This document shows positions 16,359 through 26,098 of a stretch of 64,000 nt of DNA, one piece after another. This DNA comes from Niabella sp. (GTDB lineage: Bacteria > Bacteroidota > Bacteroidia > Chitinophagales > Chitinophagaceae): positions 186,001 through 250,000 of the forward strand of contig JAGIAT010000003.1 in the NCBI GenBank assembly GCA_017744715.1, given 5' to 3'. Every line of letters begins with the position of its first letter. Positions within the stretch are counted from its first letter, which is position 1. Under the pieces are notes generated by a model, which saw only the letters and a list, made by a program, of their open reading frames with translations, ran no database searches and was not told where the DNA came from. The translations under genes were made by a program, and so were the position numbers.

Positions 16359-17312
16359 ATGAAACCCATATTTGTTCCATCGCTTCTTGCCCTTTCAGTA
16401 ATGATCGCAATCGCCGGCTGCAGCAGTTGGGCGCAATCCAACCACCGGGAAGATACCGCACAGCCCATCCGGTGCGCACCGGGAAGCAAGCTGGATATTG
16501 TCAAAATAGAGGCGTTCACCGGAATGAAAGGCGTTGAAAAAAATGGGGAGTATAAGATAACGGTACCTCAAAATGATCTGAACGTAGTGGTTGATGGATT
16601 TAAAATCATTCCGCCAATGGGCCTGGGCAGCTGGGCGGCCTTTACACCCTGCGGGGATAGTGCCATGGTGATGGGCGATATCATTCTAAGCGAAACCGAT
16701 GTAAAACCTGTTCAGCAGGAGGTTATCCGGCAGGGCTTTGCTATTACCGCCATCCACAATCACTTTGCCCGGAACCGGCCCAATGTATTATATATGCATA
16801 TAGACCGCACAGCCGGTATTGAAACACTTTCAAAAGGCGTAAAAGCCATTTTCGGCAAAGTTGCTGAAGTCCGTGGTCAGGATCCGAAATCAGCAAAAGC
16901 AGACAGCGTGGTGAATACCCTTGATATTCCGGCGCTGGACGCCATCCTCGGCCACAAAGGTGAGATGAGCAAAGGTGTATATAAATATACGATCGGGCGC
17001 CCCGATATTCGCCTAACGGAACACGGGATACAGGTAAGCAGTTTTATGGGCTTCAACACCTGGGCCGCCTGGCAGGGCACCCCGGAAAATGCCGCCGTTG
17101 CCGGCGATTTTACGATGTTGGAAAACGAAGTATCGCCTGTTATAAAGGCCCTGGTAGAACATGGCATCGAGGTAGTAGCCGTACATAATCACATGGTGCA
17201 CGAAACGCCGAAAGTGTTCTTTCTCCATTACTGGGGCACCGGCAATGCGGCGCAATTGGCCAAAGGTCTTAAAGCGGCATTGGACCAAACCGGGCGGGAG
17301 ATAAAACATTAA
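16359..17312 (+). CDS. DUF1259 (LppY/LpqO-like) lipoprotein with two repeats
   Basis: A 317-aa protein from the ATG at 16359. The lipobox IAGC puts the lipidated Cys at residue 21. The chain holds two copies of the DUF1259 module: the first with VVVDGFKIIPPMGLGSWAAF and AITAIHNHFARNRPNVLYMHI, the second with GIQVSSFMGFNTWAAWQG and EVVAVHNHMVHETPKVFFLHYWG. Each copy carries the HNH-like HNH(F/M) motif. The family is often found beside chromate genes but has no proven activity. The last 137 coding bases recur as a detached copy at 30819-30955, the other side of the RHS island, so this 3' end may have been supplied by the insertion. Confidence 0.9.
   Translation: MKPIFVPSLLALSVMIAIAGCSSWAQSNHREDTAQPIRCAPGSKLDIVKIEAFTGMKGVEKNGEYKITVPQNDLNVVVDGFKIIPPMGLGSWAAFTPCGDSAMVMGDIILSETDVKPVQQEVIRQGFAITAIHNHFARNRPNVLYMHIDRTAGIETLSKGVKAIFGKVAEVRGQDPKSAKADSVVNTLDIPALDAILGHKGEMSKGVYKYTIGRPDIRLTEHGIQVSSFMGFNTWAAWQGTPENAAVAGDFTMLENEVSPVIKALVEHGIEVVAVHNHMVHETPKVFFLHYWGTGNAAQLAKGLKAALDQTGREIKH
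17161..17297 (+). repeat. left copy of a 137-bp direct repeat (intact DUF1259 3' end)
   Basis: Identical to 30819-30955 at 131 of 137 positions by direct alignment. The differing positions are mostly third codon bases. It forms the functional 3' end of the DUF1259 gene and marks the left limit of the RHS island. Confidence 0.9.
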
Positions 17313-18027
17313 AAGGTCTTTACCATTTTTCTGTGGCAGCCGCCCTACACAAACACCAAAATGATTGTTCTAAAAAAGGAAACGATCAAGGCGGATCAGT
17401 TTGCCATAATAACGGCACACCTGAACTTATAACAGCGATGCCGAACCTGTAGGTGGATCGTATCAGCGGACCAATATTTTCCGCGGAAAATAACAAACCA
17501 GATAACACTAATTAAAGAGCGCCCGTTTTTTCCCTTTCGAGCCTGGTAATTAGACAGAACCTAAAAAACCTTTTAAAATTCACAACAAAAAAGAGGAAGC
17601 TTAATACTCTGTAAAAAAAACTTATATAATTATTTGGATATAACAAATACAATTTACTATATTTATTAAAGCGATTTAAAGCAAGTGAGTATAATGAAAA
17701 ACGACAACGCCTGACAACTCTTGTGAAGAAGCCATGACAGCGATGAATTTATTTCTCAGACCAGTTTGTTCCTGAATGTTGCTTTAACTGCAGTTTCCTT
17801 AATCTGGTAAGCAGATTTGATTACATATACGTAGCACGTAAAATGCGGGCAGCGTGGCTGTAGCATTTGCACTGCTATCAATGGATAGGCATATTTAATG
17901 TTTGTTAAAGGTGCTGCAAACGCAGATAGAAAATACCGTAATAGACTGAATATAAAAGGCATCCGTGAACCGCGAACACCTGAAACCAGAACCAATAAAA
18001 AATGAGTACACCAAATATAATAACGAT
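17313..18027. other. intergenic left end of the RHS island
   Basis: About 715 bases without a credible gene, clearly AT-rich from about 17480 to 17700. It holds an 18-bp perfect palindrome (separate entry). The frame is open from 17965 into the next gene, but that part lacks a signal peptide and is treated as leader. No promoter consensus was seen. Confidence 0.4.
17475..17492. repeat. 18-bp perfect palindrome TATTTTCCG/CGGAAAATA
   Basis: Two 9-base arms with no spacer, in the AT-rich left end of the RHS island, 163 bases after the repeated DUF1259 3' end. It could be an operator or a recombination core; nothing further supports either. Confidence 0.5.
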
Positions 18028-18423
18028 ATGAAAAAAATCTTATTGATCGCAGGCCTGGCGTTTTTTACCATACGTACCGATGCACAAAACAATGTAAGGA
18101 TAGTTGATTCCTCCGATCGAAAAAGCGCTAAAATCCACACCAATTACCGACAGGCAGCGGCCAGGAGCATGGGGAACAGACTTGCTGACAGTTTAAAGCT
18201 CGCCCCCCAACAAAAATCCGAAATTATAAGGATTAATTTATCCCTGGAGGAGCAGAATACGGAGGTGATCAGAAAATATTCAAAGGAACGAGCCCTTCTT
18301 TGGAGGGAACTACGCAAAATTGAAGAAAGCCGCAATAAACTATACGAAGCGGTGCTCACGGAAGCCCAGTTCAATGCCTATAAGAGTAAAAAAGCTGCGT
18401 TAATGTATGCTGCCAAACAATAG
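18028..18423 (+). CDS. small periplasmic helical hypothetical protein
   Basis: A 131-aa protein from the ATG at 18028, with a signal peptide cleaved after RTDAQ (residue 20). The mature part is helical and charged (LADSLKLAPQQKSEIIRINLSLEEQN, KERALLWRELRKIEESRNKLYEAVLTEAQF), resembling small Spy/CpxP-like or LTXXQ-type periplasmic helical proteins in layout (Leu-x-Pro-x-Gln followed by a helix and a closing Leu-Thr-x-x-Gln). That likeness is structural only. It is the first gene of the RHS island and lies 77 bases before the secreted RHS-companion gene. Confidence 0.65.
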   Translation: MKKILLIAGLAFFTIRTDAQNNVRIVDSSDRKSAKIHTNYRQAAARSMGNRLADSLKLAPQQKSEIIRINLSLEEQNTEVIRKYSKERALLWRELRKIEESRNKLYEAVLTEAQFNAYKSKKAALMYAAKQ

Positions 18424-18500
18424 CAGATCCTTTTCCTATATAACATATGATCACCAGGCGATGAAATATCCAGGTCATTGCAAATACCAAATATATGTCT

Positions 18501-21500
18501 ATGAAACGTTTACCCCTTCTTTGTTATCTCCTATTCATAACAACAATTATAATTGGCCAATCCCAACCCTATCAGCAGGTAGTGCCAACTTCCCCAACTG
18601 CAGCTGCTATAACAAAAATAGCCGATTATCCGGTAAGTTTGAATACCGGGGTTCCGGATATTGGCATCCCTCTTTATGAAATTAAAACAGGAGGTATCAG
18701 CTTGCCGATCCGGTTAAGCTACCATGCTGCAGGTTTTAAAATTCACGAGCAGTCAACAAATGTAGGTTTAGGCTGGACGTTGGCATGTGAGCCGATGATC
18801 ACCCGCACGGTAAACGGACTTGATGATCTCAGCACTTTCTCCAAGGTTGGCTATGCAAACAATACAAAACTAAAAGCATATTACCAGGGAGACCCAACAG
18901 GCGCCTATCCATTTGCATCGGGAAGCGCATTTCCGTCTGAAAACTTATACCGGCTAGCAGCGGGGCTGGATGACGGGCAACCGGATAAGTTTAACTACAA
19001 ATTATTAAACAAATCCGGTTCTTTTTATTTCGAAAAGGGCGATAACGGGGCGGTTATCGGCATTATACCCTCCCCCTATGATAACATCCGGATACAGCGC
19101 TCAGGAAATAATTTTATCATTACGGATACAGATGGTACTACTTACTATTTTACCGAGCAGGAAATAAGCTATGTAGCCGATCCGGAAGGTAATATTACTG
19201 CATGGAAATGCTCTAAAATTGTAAATGCAAGCCAAACGGATGAAATTTTATTTACATATGCAGGCGCAAACAGGGTCACAAACCGTAAAATGGTAGAATC
19301 GCTTGAATACTACCATAGTCTAAATAGTCCCGGGGGGTACTGTGATATTGCATTCCGGTCGGTGCCGGATATTGAGGCCCAACATGGAAATGTACCCAGC
19401 TACCAGCAGCTATTTGGTTATGAATCATTTCCAACATTAAGCTCCCCAAAATATTTTAAAAATTATGGCAATGCAAAACAGGAATTTCATATGGCCTATG
19501 TGGATCCCAATACCCTTCAACTGGTGGATAAGACGTTTCCCAGCAATGCTCCCGGCACCGGCAACGGGCTTTCCGGATCTATGACAGATCCGCTGGCCCT
19601 TACAAAGATCTCCTATCGCGGAGGGTATATCAATTTTACGGGTACGGACAAATTAACGGCGCTTACAATATACGACCAATTAGATAATGAAATCAAAAAG
19701 ATACAGTTATATCAGTCAACCGCAGCATATCCTTACACAACCCAGGGTGTTTCTTACAATGGGGCTTATTTCACCGGCACAACTTATCTCGATAGCATTG
19801 AGATTTCGGCTCAGAATCAACCCTATGAGAAATATGCGTTCGTTTACCTTGGAAAGCCTTGTTTTGGAGGGCATCTTATAGGAAGTGATGCCTGGGGATA
19901 CCGGAACAGCCAAACAGAACCCGTGTTTAGTTATATCGATAACAATACAAAATCAATACCGCCTTTGCTCGACATACAGAACTGGCAACTGGCCAATTAT
20001 CCTCCTTCATGTACAGATGTTCCTTCAAACTACACCCTGGATATTTCTGGAAACGGCCTGGCCGATATTCCTGATGAGTATTTTTTACCACAGGGAACAT
20101 TGAAACGGATCTTGTATCCATCCGGCGGATATACTGACTTTGATTTTGAAGTTAATAAATATAACGAAAAACTGGTTCCGTTTAGTGATATAAATAACGA
20201 CCGGGATGCGGTCCCGCGCCGGGGCGGCGGGTTGCGTATAAGATCCATCAGCCATTACGATGGCATCAATTTTACTACCCCGGCCTGGCAGAAATATTAT
20301 CAGTACGGCGAACTGGAAAACGGGATGGGCATCCTGGTTAACAAACCAGCCGGTAATTTCAACAGTTATATAGGCACCTATGAGCCATTTAAGTATACCC
20401 AAAAAATAACCTACTGTAATTATTCAGATAACCCGTATGCAGACGATCGCAGCGAATGGACCCCGGGATATGAGGAGGTAAAAACCACCTTTTTATCCGC
20501 CTCTTATATTAATTATGCCTATCCAAACGGAGCACCTATTTATTATACAAAGGTAACCGAATATCAGAAGGACTCCGGCCTGCTTACGGGTAAAAATGTT
20601 TATGAGTTTGATGTGCCCTGGAAATACAGCAATTCCATTTACTCAGGCGCCTATGTTCCCATTGTGGAGGCCAATCATTTTATACCGGAAACCAATATTC
20701 CATATCAGCTTCCGGATGGATTAATGGGTCAACCCAAATCCATTGAAGCATATAAACTGGAGAATTGCGGACTGGTATTAAAGCGGAAGCAATCCTATGA
20801 ATATACCCCTTACTATTATCCCCGGCAATTACGGGTGGCCTATTCATTTTTCAAAACCATTTATCGGCCCTTCGACCCGGGTATGGATTTTAATTTCAAT
20901 ATCTATGACGATAGTCATGGCTGGACCGGAGACGATTATGTTTACGGTCAGTATCCGTTATATATTGGAAAAATCCTTCTTACAAAGGAGGAGGACAAAA
21001 TATATGAACAGGCAGATTCACTTGTAACCGTATCAGAATACAGCTATGACAACAACTCCTATTATAAACAACCAACCAGCATTCTTACAACAGACAGCAA
21101 GGGACAGGCGATCTTAAAAACTTTGAAATACCCGTACAATTTTCCATCCGATCCGGTTTTAAATGATCTGACGGCCAATAATATCATTAGCCCGGTTATT
21201 GAAGAAACGTTGACGAATATTTCCGCCAACAAAGAGCTCCAAAAAACATTTAGCAGCTACAAATATTATCCCGAGACCTGGGTGCCGGTTCCATTGTTTT
21301 CAAGGCTATCCAGATCTTACAATGGCTCGGGCTTTATGGAAGCGGAAGCCACGATCAGCAAGTATGATGCAAAAGCCAATATCCTGGAAATGGTAGATAA
21401 AAAGCAGGACACCACTTCCTATTTATGGAGTTATAATTCACTCTATCCCGTAGCAACTTTAACCGGGATGCCCTACACCACAGCCAACACACTGGTAAAT

Positions 21501-22178
21501 GCAGACCCCTCTCAGCCCTCACTGAACGACCTGTACAACACAGCACAGATAAAAACCCGCCTGCAACCCCTCCAGGGTATAAATAACCGGGCACAGGTGC
21601 AAACTTTCTCATACAAACCATTTGTGGGCATGACCGATCAGACCAATGCCACCGGTATAACTACTTACTATAATTATGATCCGTATGGGCGGCTTTCGAT
21701 GATAAAAGACGGCGAAGGGAAAATAGAAAAAAGTATCGGGTATAAATTAATTCCCTTTCCCAATATGTTTTCTGCATCTTATCCTCCCGTAATTCATAAA
21801 TCCCCCATGACGCTCCCCGAATCCTGCCTCAATTTCCCCCAATATACACAGGTAAAGCTGAGCACGTACACACTGATCAACACCGTACTTAGTGCCATTG
21901 AATTTTATAAGGACGGAGCGTTGTTTAAAACAGAAAATTTCGCCCCCGTTTACCCGGATTTCAGCAATTATTATGAGCCCACCTTCAATGTACCCGTGGG
22001 AACCTTCGAGGTACGGTTTAAAGCCCTGCCCGGATATAATGCCGCTCCGCTACATTATTATTATAACTACTCTGATAATGATCCGAATGCCGGAGGGTTT
22101 GCAATACAATCAGGAACAAAAATACAGTTCAGGGAGGGTATTACGTATACGTTTTATGTCGATAACATTTTCGATTGA
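18501..22178 (+). CDS. large secreted RHS/SpvB-like companion protein
   Basis: A 1225-aa protein from the ATG at 18501 (an ATG two codons upstream is equally possible). The signal peptide ends near IIGQSQ. The N-terminal part ADYPVSLNTGVPDIGIPLYEIKTG...LPIRLSYHAAGFK...GLGWTL is the signature of the long extracellular proteins that precede DUF6443/RHS proteins in Bacteroidota. The middle is Tyr/Asp-rich beta-repeat sequence with RHS/YD-type units, and the part at about 1040-1090 has TTYYNYDPYGRL, a YD repeat. It is presumed to form part of the secreted RHS shell. It lies 51 bases upstream of the RHS toxin gene, in one operon. Confidence 0.85.
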   Translation: MKRLPLLCYLLFITTIIIGQSQPYQQVVPTSPTAAAITKIADYPVSLNTGVPDIGIPLYEIKTGGISLPIRLSYHAAGFKIHEQSTNVGLGWTLACEPMITRTVNGLDDLSTFSKVGYANNTKLKAYYQGDPTGAYPFASGSAFPSENLYRLAAGLDDGQPDKFNYKLLNKSGSFYFEKGDNGAVIGIIPSPYDNIRIQRSGNNFIITDTDGTTYYFTEQEISYVADPEGNITAWKCSKIVNASQTDEILFTYAGANRVTNRKMVESLEYYHSLNSPGGYCDIAFRSVPDIEAQHGNVPSYQQLFGYESFPTLSSPKYFKNYGNAKQEFHMAYVDPNTLQLVDKTFPSNAPGTGNGLSGSMTDPLALTKISYRGGYINFTGTDKLTALTIYDQLDNEIKKIQLYQSTAAYPYTTQGVSYNGAYFTGTTYLDSIEISAQNQPYEKYAFVYLGKPCFGGHLIGSDAWGYRNSQTEPVFSYIDNNTKSIPPLLDIQNWQLANYPPSCTDVPSNYTLDISGNGLADIPDEYFLPQGTLKRILYPSGGYTDFDFEVNKYNEKLVPFSDINNDRDAVPRRGGGLRIRSISHYDGINFTTPAWQKYYQYGELENGMGILVNKPAGNFNSYIGTYEPFKYTQKITYCNYSDNPYADDRSEWTPGYEEVKTTFLSASYINYAYPNGAPIYYTKVTEYQKDSGLLTGKNVYEFDVPWKYSNSIYSGAYVPIVEANHFIPETNIPYQLPDGLMGQPKSIEAYKLENCGLVLKRKQSYEYTPYYYPRQLRVAYSFFKTIYRPFDPGMDFNFNIYDDSHGWTGDDYVYGQYPLYIGKILLTKEEDKIYEQADSLVTVSEYSYDNNSYYKQPTSILTTDSKGQAILKTLKYPYNFPSDPVLNDLTANNIISPVIEETLTNISANKELQKTFSSYKYYPETWVPVPLFSRLSRSYNGSGFMEAEATISKYDAKANILEMVDKKQDTTSYLWSYNSLYPVATLTGMPYTTANTLVNADPSQPSLNDLYNTAQIKTRLQPLQGINNRAQVQTFSYKPFVGMTDQTNATGITTYYNYDPYGRLSMIKDGEGKIEKSIGYKLIPFPNMFSASYPPVIHKSPMTLPESCLNFPQYTQVKLSTYTLINTVLSAIEFYKDGALFKTENFAPVYPDFSNYYEPTFNVPVGTFEVRFKALPGYNAAPLHYYYNYSDNDPNAGGFAIQSGTKIQFREGITYTFYVDNIFD

Positions 22179-22229
22179 TCGTAACAGGTAATAACTGTCA
22201 TTTACTAATTGTTTATAAACAACATTTCC

Positions 22230-25200
22230 ATGAAAAAAAAATACACCATTTTTTGGAAACGCATAAGCTGGGGGCTGATGACCTTGACGGCCTTCTTCTA
22301 TAAGAGTGAAGTCTGCCTGGCTCAGTTTACACCCTCTGCCACCGTCAACAGCATTTACACGCGTGTCATTTTAAAGGATAATATACTTACAGAAAACGAT
22401 CTGCAAGCACTAACTCCAGCGGATGTGCGTGCAGAGATCCAGTATTTCGACGGGTTGGGCAGGACTATTCAGCAGGTAGCCATACAGGCTTCGCCGGACA
22501 ATGGTAAAGATCTGGTAACACCGGCCGCCTACGACAAATTCGGACGTCAGGACAAAACATACCTGCCCTTTGCTGCAGATGGTGTGCCGGGCAGCTACCG
22601 GGCTACAGCCATTACTGACCAGGCAACATTTTATGCTACGTCTACAGCCTCTATGCCGGCTATCCCCAATCCCTATTCGCAAATTCTTTTTGAAGCTTCG
22701 CCAACCGGACGCCCCGTTGAAACGGGCGCTCCCGGAAACGCCTGGGCAATCGGCAACGGACATACCATCCGCACGGGATATGCGTTCAATATTGCTAATG
22801 AGGTCAGAAAATGGGACATCAGTTCTTCCCCCGCAGGGGCCACCAGCAGTGGATATTACCAGGCCGGCCAGCTTTTTAAAAACAGTACCTGGGATGAGCA
22901 TCGCAACCGCGTTATAGAATATAAAGACAAAACAGGCCTGATGGTGTGCAAAAAAGTGCAGGACGGCGGGGATACCAGCGTTCCTACCTATATGACCACT
23001 TACTATATTTACGACGACCATGCCCTGCTGACCTATGTAGTTCCCCCTGCCCTGGCTGAGAACCTGAATTCATTTACAGAGACCGACGCGGATTTCGCCA
23101 GGTATATCTATGCCTATCATTACGATCAGCGTTTACGGGTGGTAGAAAAAAAGGTCCCCGGCAAGGGATGGGAATATACGGTGTACAATTTTAAAGACCT
23201 GCCGGTACTGATCAGCGATGCAGAGCAACGGGCCCGGGGCGCCTGGTCGTTTGTAAAATATGATCCGCTAAACCGTATCATTATGACGGGCGAAGACCTG
23301 ACTGCTGGCAGCCAGACCAGGGTACAATTGCAGCAAGCAGTGGATAATGCTTTTTCCCCAACCGGTCCTCTACTGCCCTATGAACAACGGGATAACAGCC
23401 AACCCTTCGGCTATACCAACGTCAGCTATCCCGCTTACAATGCCGGGTCAACCACCGTGCATATTGTTAATTATTACGATGATTACAATATTCTTACAAC
23501 GGGAGCCAATCCTTATCCCTCCTGGTTTACCCAGCCGGCCGGAAGCACAACGGAAACAGATAAGACAAAAGGACTGCCTACCGTAAGTGCCATCAATGTT
23601 TTGGGCACCAGTAATTTTTTATATTCCGCCACCTATTATGACAAAAAAGGCCGGGTAACCAAACTGGTCAAACAGCATCAGCTAAATGGAGTGGATATCA
23701 CCTCAAGTACTTATAATTTTGCCGGAGAAACAGTTGCTGTAACCCGGCAACACTATAAAGACGGTAGTCTTGCCTTAACGGTCAGCAGCGGGTATCAATA
23801 TGATAATGCCGGCCGGAAAACACAAAGTACAGAAATCATCAACAGCCAGGCACCGGTGATCACCACTTATACCTATAATGCCCTGGGGCAACCGGAAACA
23901 AAAAACGTTGGAGGGCAAACCATCAGTTATACATACAATGCCCGGGGCTGGGTAGTCAGGCAGAGCTCCGGTTTATTTACGGAAGAACTGAAATATGAAG
24001 ATGCCACCTCCAACCCGCAATATAACGGGAACATTGCCCAACAGTTGTGGACGACCAACGGGCAAAACCACTCCTACAATTATACGTATGACCGGGCCAA
24101 TCGGTTATTAAGTGGCATTAGCGATGAAAATTATAACGAAACGCTGAGCTATGATAAAATGGGTAATATCCAGGGACTTTCCCGGCAGGGATTGGCGGGT
24201 ATTCCCGGACTGGGCAGTCTTAGTTACAACTACAGCGGCAATCAATTGCAAAGTGTAAGCGGCGGCTACACCAGAAGTTACAGCTATAACGAAAATGGCA
24301 GTATGACCGGGGACGGAACATTGGTAATAAGTTATAATGAGCTAAATTTGCCAAAGCAGGTAACGGGAAATGCTGTTATTTCTTACGAGTATGATGCTGA
24401 AGGAAACAAGTTAAAGAAACAGACAAATACTGAGACGCGATACTATATTGATGATATAGAGTATATAATAAATTCAACGAACCCGCTGCCTATAATAGAT
24501 CTTTTGCATACAGAAGAAGGTATCGCCAGGAATAATAGCGGAAATTATACATACGAGTATTTTCATTCCGATCACTTAGGAAATACACGTTTGGTATTTA
24601 ATAGTGCCGGCATAGTTAAACAACAAACAGATTATTATCCGTTCGGGCTAGAGATTAACCGGCTGACAAGCGGTACAAAAATCAGGTATTTGTTTAATGG
24701 AATTGAAAAAAATGATGAATTAAATACTTACGAAGCATTTTTTAGGCAATTGGATCCTGTGGTGGGAAGATGGTGGATGGTGGATCCCAGACCCACATAT
24801 CCGGAGAGCCCCTACGTTGAGATGGGCAATAACCCACTTTACAATACCGATTTTTGGGGAGATACGATGATCAATGGCCAAGCGTATGAAAATCTTAAGA
24901 ACGGAGAATACCTACCTGAAGTATTCGTGAGTTCTTCAAGAACTAAGCCGCAGACTACAGCCAACTTGACGGTTGGTGCGGCAGCAATTGGTCTTGGTTT
25001 GAGTTCAGGAACCGGTTCAGCATTTACTGGTGGCACAGTTGTTGCAGCGGCGCCGGAATTGGCAGTTCTATTACCTGTAGTGGTAGTTACTGCAGCAATT
25101 GTATATCCATTTTCAGGTGAACGGACGGTATCAGTACGACCATTGCCCATAGGAATGTTTTCCAGCGATAACACATATAACTATAGGCGACCCAATATAG

Positions 25201-25502
25201 TACCTCCTCCCCCCTTGCCTGTTCAGTTGAACGCTGGTAGAGGCAAAAATGACTTGGAACCAGATCCGGAAGCCGAAGGAGCGCATTCGACATATAAAAG
25301 AGACAAAAATGGAGAAATCACGAATACTGCCACATGGACACCCAATCCCCTGAATCCAAGTGGATATGACATAAAGAAAAGAGTTGATGTAAAAGGGAGA
25401 CCGCATTTCGATAAGAAAACGCAGCGATCTATTCCGACTCCTCATGTACAGGAGGGCAAAAATGTGAGGGCGGCAACAAAGGAAGATTTACCCATTAAGT
25501 GA
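22230..25502 (+). CDS. DUF6443/RHS repeat polymorphic toxin with a toxin-24-like C-terminus
   Basis: A 1090-aa secreted protein from the ATG at 22230. In order: signal peptide ending CLAQ; DUF6443 domain (EIQYFDGLGRTIQQ, YDKFGRQDKTYLPF); many YD repeats; the RHS core (YFHSDHLGNTRLVF, DYYPFGLEI, YLFNGIEKND, DPVVGRWWMVDP); then a variable tip of about 220 aa. The tip has a hydrophobic stretch (about residues 900-940) and ends HSTYKRDKNGEIT...KRVDVKGRPH...TPHVQEGKNVR, which resembles polymorphic toxin type 24 (Ntox24). The tip would be released and act on a rival cell. Imm53 follows 18 bases later, as expected for its antidote. Confidence 0.85.
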   Translation: MKKKYTIFWKRISWGLMTLTAFFYKSEVCLAQFTPSATVNSIYTRVILKDNILTENDLQALTPADVRAEIQYFDGLGRTIQQVAIQASPDNGKDLVTPAAYDKFGRQDKTYLPFAADGVPGSYRATAITDQATFYATSTASMPAIPNPYSQILFEASPTGRPVETGAPGNAWAIGNGHTIRTGYAFNIANEVRKWDISSSPAGATSSGYYQAGQLFKNSTWDEHRNRVIEYKDKTGLMVCKKVQDGGDTSVPTYMTTYYIYDDHALLTYVVPPALAENLNSFTETDADFARYIYAYHYDQRLRVVEKKVPGKGWEYTVYNFKDLPVLISDAEQRARGAWSFVKYDPLNRIIMTGEDLTAGSQTRVQLQQAVDNAFSPTGPLLPYEQRDNSQPFGYTNVSYPAYNAGSTTVHIVNYYDDYNILTTGANPYPSWFTQPAGSTTETDKTKGLPTVSAINVLGTSNFLYSATYYDKKGRVTKLVKQHQLNGVDITSSTYNFAGETVAVTRQHYKDGSLALTVSSGYQYDNAGRKTQSTEIINSQAPVITTYTYNALGQPETKNVGGQTISYTYNARGWVVRQSSGLFTEELKYEDATSNPQYNGNIAQQLWTTNGQNHSYNYTYDRANRLLSGISDENYNETLSYDKMGNIQGLSRQGLAGIPGLGSLSYNYSGNQLQSVSGGYTRSYSYNENGSMTGDGTLVISYNELNLPKQVTGNAVISYEYDAEGNKLKKQTNTETRYYIDDIEYIINSTNPLPIIDLLHTEEGIARNNSGNYTYEYFHSDHLGNTRLVFNSAGIVKQQTDYYPFGLEINRLTSGTKIRYLFNGIEKNDELNTYEAFFRQLDPVVGRWWMVDPRPTYPESPYVEMGNNPLYNTDFWGDTMINGQAYENLKNGEYLPEVFVSSSRTKPQTTANLTVGAAAIGLGLSSGTGSAFTGGTVVAAAPELAVLLPVVVVTAAIVYPFSGERTVSVRPLPIGMFSSDNTYNYRRPNIVPPPPLPVQLNAGRGKNDLEPDPEAEGAHSTYKRDKNGEITNTATWTPNPLNPSGYDIKKRVDVKGRPHFDKKTQRSIPTPHVQEGKNVRAATKEDLPIK

Positions 25503-25520
25503 TTTTTAAAAGCATTATTC

Positions 25521-25817
25521 ATGAATATACTAAATTGGCTAATTACCTGGTATCAATCAAACTGTAATGGAGACTGGGAGCATTCCTTTGGAATTGAAAT
25601 TGGGACATTGGACAATCCAGGATGGACGATAAAAATTGACTTGGACGGGACCAATCTTGAAGATAAGAAGTACCTTCAGACGGAAGACAAAAGTGATACT
25701 GACTGGTATAGAGTAGAATCTGATGGAAATGTGTTTTTGGGGTTCGGTGATCCATCCAAGCTTGAGTTTTTATTGAATGAGTTCAGAAAATTTTCTAACG
25801 AGAGCGTAAATGATTAA
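25521..25817 (+). CDS. immunity protein 53 family (Imm53)
   Basis: A 98-aa soluble protein. NWLITWYQSNCNGDWEH, FGIEIGTLDNPGW and the IDL that follows are the defining N-terminal blocks of Imm53, and the total length fits. Such proteins bind and neutralise the cognate toxin tip in the producer's cytoplasm. The gene lies 18 bases after the RHS toxin gene, so the pair is presumed to be Imm53 with the toxin-24-like tip. Confidence 0.88.
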   Translation: MNILNWLITWYQSNCNGDWEHSFGIEIGTLDNPGWTIKIDLDGTNLEDKKYLQTEDKSDTDWYRVESDGNVFLGFGDPSKLEFLLNEFRKFSNESVND

Positions 25818-25841
25818 GCTTTCAATTTGAAAGTTGAGTAA

Positions 25842-26098
25842 GTGTTAGATCAAAGGAGTGGTGTTTGGTCTGCGCAAGTCTGCAGTGTTATAATTAGTAC
25901 AAGCTACCCTCTCATTAGACGGGATATATTATACAAATTAAAGTGTATCGTACAGCTAATCTTTATCTCACTGAACATCTGGGATAAGATAGATTCGATG
26001 AGGTATCAGACTAACTATGCGGTTATTTTGGTAGTGGTTGTATATCTATTTTCAGGGAAATGAACAGTTCCTGTACAATCATTTATCGATTGAGTTTT
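25842..26098 (+). pseudogene. degenerate RHS C-terminal remnant between cassettes
   Basis: The frame at about 26017-26063 reads AVILVVVVYLFSGK, then a stop, then TVPVQSF. It aligns with VVVVTAAIVYPFSGERTVSVRP in the tip of the complete RHS protein (25078-25140). This is a broken copy of a related tip, joined at about 26098 to a new RHS core segment. It marks a past recombination junction. Nothing else coding was seen from 25818 to 26098. Confidence 0.6.

Noticed and set aside
17341-17430. 23-codon frame (from an ATG near 17361) considered as a truncated gene at the island edge
   Set aside because: Too short, no recognisable sequence, no coupling to a neighbour.
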